Assembly (NCBI GenBank): GCA_028023455.1
Contig: JAQFVV010000941.1
Span: forward strand, 1 to 64,000
Origin: Epiperipatus broadwayi
Lineage: Eukaryota; Onychophora; Udeonychophora; Euonychophora; Peripatidae
DNA length: 64,000 nt
Direction of reading: 5' to 3'
Part shown: positions 59,985 to 64,000 of the stretch, piece by piece
Layout: every line of letters begins with the position of its first letter
Position numbering within the stretch: the first letter of the stretch is position 1
Notes under the pieces: model-generated
Database searches by the model: none
What the model was told of the DNA's origin: nothing
What the model saw: only the letters and a program-made list of their open reading frames with translations
Translations under genes and position numbers: made by a program

Positions 59985-60665
59985 TTCCTATCTTTCTACA
60001 TTCTTATTTATCTACTGACTACCTATTTGCCTACTTCCTATTTACCTACCTATCTATATATCTATTCATCTATTTATCTACTTACCTATATATCTATCTG
60101 TCCATCTCTCTTCTCTGTCTGTGTATGTATTTATGTATCTCTCTATCACTCTGTCTATTTATGTATTTATCAATATATATATATATTCATCCATTCTGTC
60201 TATCTATCTATCTATCCATCTATATATCAATCTATTCTATCTATCCATCTATCTATATATCTGTCCATCCATCTATGCTGTTTGTCTATTTATCTATTTG
60301 TCTTTCTACCTATCCATCCATCTATCTATCTATTCATCCTTCTATCTATCTGCTTACATGTCTATTTATCTATCTATTGAACTACCTATTTATCTATCTA
60401 TTTATCTATTTTTCTACCTATCTATCTATCTATCTATCTATTTTCTTTTTATATTTATTAATCTATTGATTTATTTATCCATTTATCCACTTAATTTTTT
60501 TTTGCACATATATTTATTTTTATTTATGTTACTTTATCAATCTATTTATATTTATCTATTTTACTTTCTTACTCTTTCTATCTATCTACATAACTATCTA
60601 CCCATCTATCTATCTACTACCTATATACTTATCTATCTATCCATCAATTCATCCATTTATTTATC
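59985..60665. repeat. Second (TCTA)n tetranucleotide array
   Basis: About 680 bases of TCTA with CATC, TTTA and CCTA variants, same strand orientation as the array at 17903-18500. Three overlapping plus frames of 117-190 codons run through it with Leu-Ser-Ile-Tyr repeats. These exist only because the repeat lacks stops, and are not called genes. Confidence 0.93.
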
Positions 60666-61942
60666 TGCTATCAGCTTGGAAACTCAAAGCTGATTTCAAT
60701 CCACACATTTAGAATGCTTATGCTGCAGTTATGTTTTAAAACAAATTATATACATTATTTTAAAAATTAGTGACCCAGATAGACTTTTCATCTTATATTA
60801 TTTCCAACATTATTTTTGTTACCAACAAGTCACAAATCAATTTTTATACATAATAACATTACATTCTTATAGGATATTGCTTTTTGGGAAAATGTAAAAT
60901 TTACTTTTCCAATTCATACTCACAATCACAAGCTAGAGTTTGCAAAGAAAATGTTATCTTAAAAAAAAAAAAAAACTGAAATATACCAATTCCATTTAGA
61001 TATACTTTTTATTTTTTAGTGAATTACATATTTGTATTCTAAATTATTTTTTAACTCACATTTAAAACTTTTTTTGTAGCTATAAAAAATTGAATATTAG
61101 ACTAAATGTATTCACACTGAGATATTTTTTATTTTAAATAAATAAATAACAAGGATACATTTATAATATTTTTTTTTATTATTGATTATATCTTATTATA
61201 CATTATTTTGATTAATAACTGTTATATTCATATAATTAATTTAAAGTTTAAATATTTAGGATATTAAATATTTGTTGAGATAAAATTTGTTTTCCAGCAA
61301 ATAATCTTACAATGTTAAAATATAAATAAAAACCAACGTTTAGATAAATTGATATTATTTTCAATTTATCATTCATGTTTCAAAATATATCAAAGATGAC
61401 ATTAAGAAGATAGAATGTATAATAAATCTATATTTTATCTTATGTCAACTAATAAATATATATATATAGTAAATATATTGAGTGGCATTGAATTGAATAA
61501 TTTGTAAATGTATTTGCTTTGTACATTACCAAAATAATAAAACTTTAATCATGTATTTATTTGATTGTATACATGCACAATTGGCTAAAAAAAATAAAAA
61601 AAATAACAGAAAACGGCATTCATCTTTTACCAACATAAACCAATAACATGAGACATACTTTTTTTTAAATGATTAAATTAAAAATTCACTACACTTTTTT
61701 TTATTAAAAATATTTTTTTGAATTTTTGATTTGTTGTATTGAAAAAGTATTTTGCTTCCAACCTAGGATTATTTTGTAATTCAAATGTTCTTTATAAACT
61801 CATTATCAGATAATCTTTGATCTAATAAATATTTATCAAATAATGTTTTTAATCTTTAATTTGTTTAAAATATAAATAGACGGATTATAATATTATGGTT
61901 AAATCAACATGGAAATATATTGATAACTAATGTAGCTATTTT
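60666..61942. other. AT-rich stretch, no gene seen
   Basis: Poly(A) tract near 60961-60974 and a (TA)n run near 61456-61468. Nothing else recognised. Confidence 0.5.
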
Positions 61943-62040
61943 TCTCATGTGTCATAGCATCAGCCAGGAAGTGAACCCGTTAACCCGGAATAACCACTAG
62001 TAAAGCAGCTGTCACTGACCTCTTGACCACCAATATGGCT
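61943..62040 (-). mobile_element. tRNA-like SINE, family D, copy 3
   Basis: On the minus strand: GGTGGTCAAGAGGTCAG (A-box-like), ACAGCTGCTTTACTAG, CCGGGTTAACGGGTTCACTT, then GATGCTATGACACATGAGAA. It aligns along its whole length with copy 1 (39069-39169). Confidence 0.55.
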
Positions 62041-64000
62041 ATTTTAATGGCATTGTTACACATAACTATCAAGCAGAGTCTGCTCTTATTTTATTCAGTT
62101 TAATTAAAATTAGATCTCATATTAATTATTGAAAGCCATCTGGAATTCTAAAGGTAAAAATAATCTTTAAAAGCAAAAACACTCTCAAATTTATGTGAAT
62201 ATTAATTTATTGAAAGTGATATGTTATAAATTTTTATTTTACATTCAATCTGAATCATTTTTTGAAGTGGCAACATGTTTAGATTCCATTTTATAAGATC
62301 CTATTATTGTTGCCATGGTTATTTTAACTTTGTATTGTTTTTTAATTATTTATTAATTTTTGGGTGTTTGTCATTTTTATGCTATTATCAATATTTTTAC
62401 TTGTTTTGGTAATTGTATAATGTTATGCTTTTGCTATATATAGCTCTATCATATTAATAGTTTTTTTTATGACATGCATCATGGTATTCTAATTATTGTT
62501 TAATGTTCATTTTTATTACTTCTCTATAATATTCATGTTCAAATTGTTGATAAGTCAAAACAAACATTGTCCCTTAAAAATTAAGGCTAACAAAAAATCA
62601 TTGTAGATTTATTTCTTTTATGAGATGTTTACCAACATTATTTGCCAAATGTACAAGAGTTTATATTCATAGAGAAAATATCTGAAGTGAGATAAATTGT
62701 AAGCAGTTTCTAATGTTTTATTTTATTTAGATGGCTTGCACTAAAGTTGAAATATTAGACAATTTGATATTAATATAAATCTTTATATTGTTGACAATCT
62801 TTTTTTATTCCATAGTATTAAAAAAATTCCCCATCATAGATTATTTTGCAAGGAATCCAATAATCATTTTTTGTTTGTCAAATAAGTTTTTTAAGTGAGG
62901 CTTGTTTTGTAAAGATGTCATGATTCTCTTTTTGTTTCATGTTTTGCAAAATTCCTTTTTTTCATTTTGTTTATTTAAAATTCATATGATTTCTAATTTT
63001 ATACATTTAACTTCTCAATTTATTTTCATATAAATCTGCTGGTGGAATGTTACTGATCCTAATTTATTTCAACATCAGGAATTCATTTCATTCAATTGCT
63101 GTCACAGGCTTTACTTAAAAAAAAGGTTTTGAGTGACTTCAAATGTACTAATGATAAGACTGTAATTTTAACTAAAATATGTAGAAGTCAATATTTATCA
63201 ATGATCCAAAAAGGACTATAGAATGTATTTATGATGTGCATAGGAGGAAGTACATATCTGTGCTTGTGCAAAATAGTCTCTTATAAACATGATAACAATA
63301 AAAATATAAACTCACAAAAACTTTGGTTATCTTAACATTATAAAAATAAAAAAATAAGTTCACAACTAATTTGTTTATCTGATTATTATACTTTTTTTAA
63401 ATGATTAAATATTTATTTTTGATTAAGTTTATATATATATTAAAAAGTTTGTCATATTTACATTTAGATTTTATTTCAATATATTACATTTTAGCAGAAA
63501 ATTAGTCAACTGAAAATTTATTGATATCAAACAGAAACACCTATTGTTAAAAATTTTAATATTTATATTTGATAATTAAAGGTTAAATTTTAGTATTTCA
63601 AAGAATGTTTTCATTATCTGAATTTAATAAAATTTGTTTTAATTATACAAAATTTTTGGGAGAAAAATTTGCTTTCATTAACTTTATTTTTTTTATCTTG
63701 AAGAATTAAGTGAAATCTTTTGCTATATTTACCTATTTCTTTTTATTTCTGCATATTTTTTTATTTGTAAATTTTATATTTTTTGAATTAATTTTGCTTT
63801 TTGAATTTGTGATCATAAATAAATTTGTAACAAATATAAAGATAAAATAAAAAAACTTTTTTAAAAAAATACATCTAAAGAAAAAACATAAAAAAGAATT
63901 AAGGTCTAAGAGTATGTCAAAAAATATTTGAAAGGCTGTATATCAAGCATTTAAATGTAACTAAAAAATTCTGACATATTCTAGTAATTTGATAATTCTT
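62041..64000. other. AT-rich stretch, no gene seen
   Basis: Nothing recognised to the window end. Confidence 0.5.

Noticed and set aside
59924-60693. Three overlapping frames of 117-190 codons with Leu-Ser-Ile-Tyr repeats
   Set aside because: They are produced by the stop-free TCTA repeat in all three frames; the same occurs at 17770-18581.

Overview
This is a strongly AT-rich animal nuclear window made mostly of intergenic or intronic DNA and transposable-element debris. No complete cellular gene was found. The mix of hAT, L1/Tx1-like, RTE-like and Penelope-like elements, short tRNA-like retroposons, palindromic foldback repeats and long (TCTA)n arrays fits an invertebrate metazoan. A cephalopod mollusc such as an octopus is my best guess, but it rests on repeat style and is an inference only.

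Layout. 1-8.4 kb: AT-rich DNA with a 200-bp hairpin repeat (897-1110), a decayed Penelope-like retroelement on the minus strand (about 3490-4555) and members of two related dispersed families, here called A and B. 8.4-25.3 kb: a (GA)n microsatellite, a large hairpin repeat (16877-17300), a (TCTA)n array (17903-18500), a tandem pair of family A copies, and a near-perfect head-to-head pair of a third family, C (20771-21455). 25.3-25.6 kb: a CRE/CCAAT/TATA-like cluster followed by a short ATG-initiated open frame that ends at a GTAAGA splice donor, so a candidate first exon. 28-30.6 kb: one degraded LINE tail on the plus strand, then a 5'-truncated L1/Tx1-like LINE on the minus strand with poly(A) tail and an 11-bp target duplication, inserted inside a family C palindrome. 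31-45.6 kb: more copies of A, B, C and of a short tRNA-like SINE (family D), plus another LINE relic at 44.15-44.5 kb. 45.9-52.8 kb is the richest part: candidate exons and a 4,534-bp hAT transposon (47360-51893) with matching terminal repeats and an 8-bp target duplication. The rest is AT-rich DNA with an RTE-type LINE tail (about 55915-56095), a second (TCTA)n array (59985-60665) and a family D SINE.

The two most useful observations are in the hAT region. First, its transposase frame breaks exactly at a 16-base perfect match to the Illumina TruSeq adapter (50143-50158), so that break is probably an assembly artefact. The other frame breaks in the hAT and in the LINE all fall in homopolymers. 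Second, the hAT sits inside a short open frame. Removing it and one target copy gives an exon that continues in phase from an upstream exon-like segment across a good donor/acceptor pair, so the transposon may have interrupted a host gene or an unknown coding repeat. No clear multi-gene system was found.
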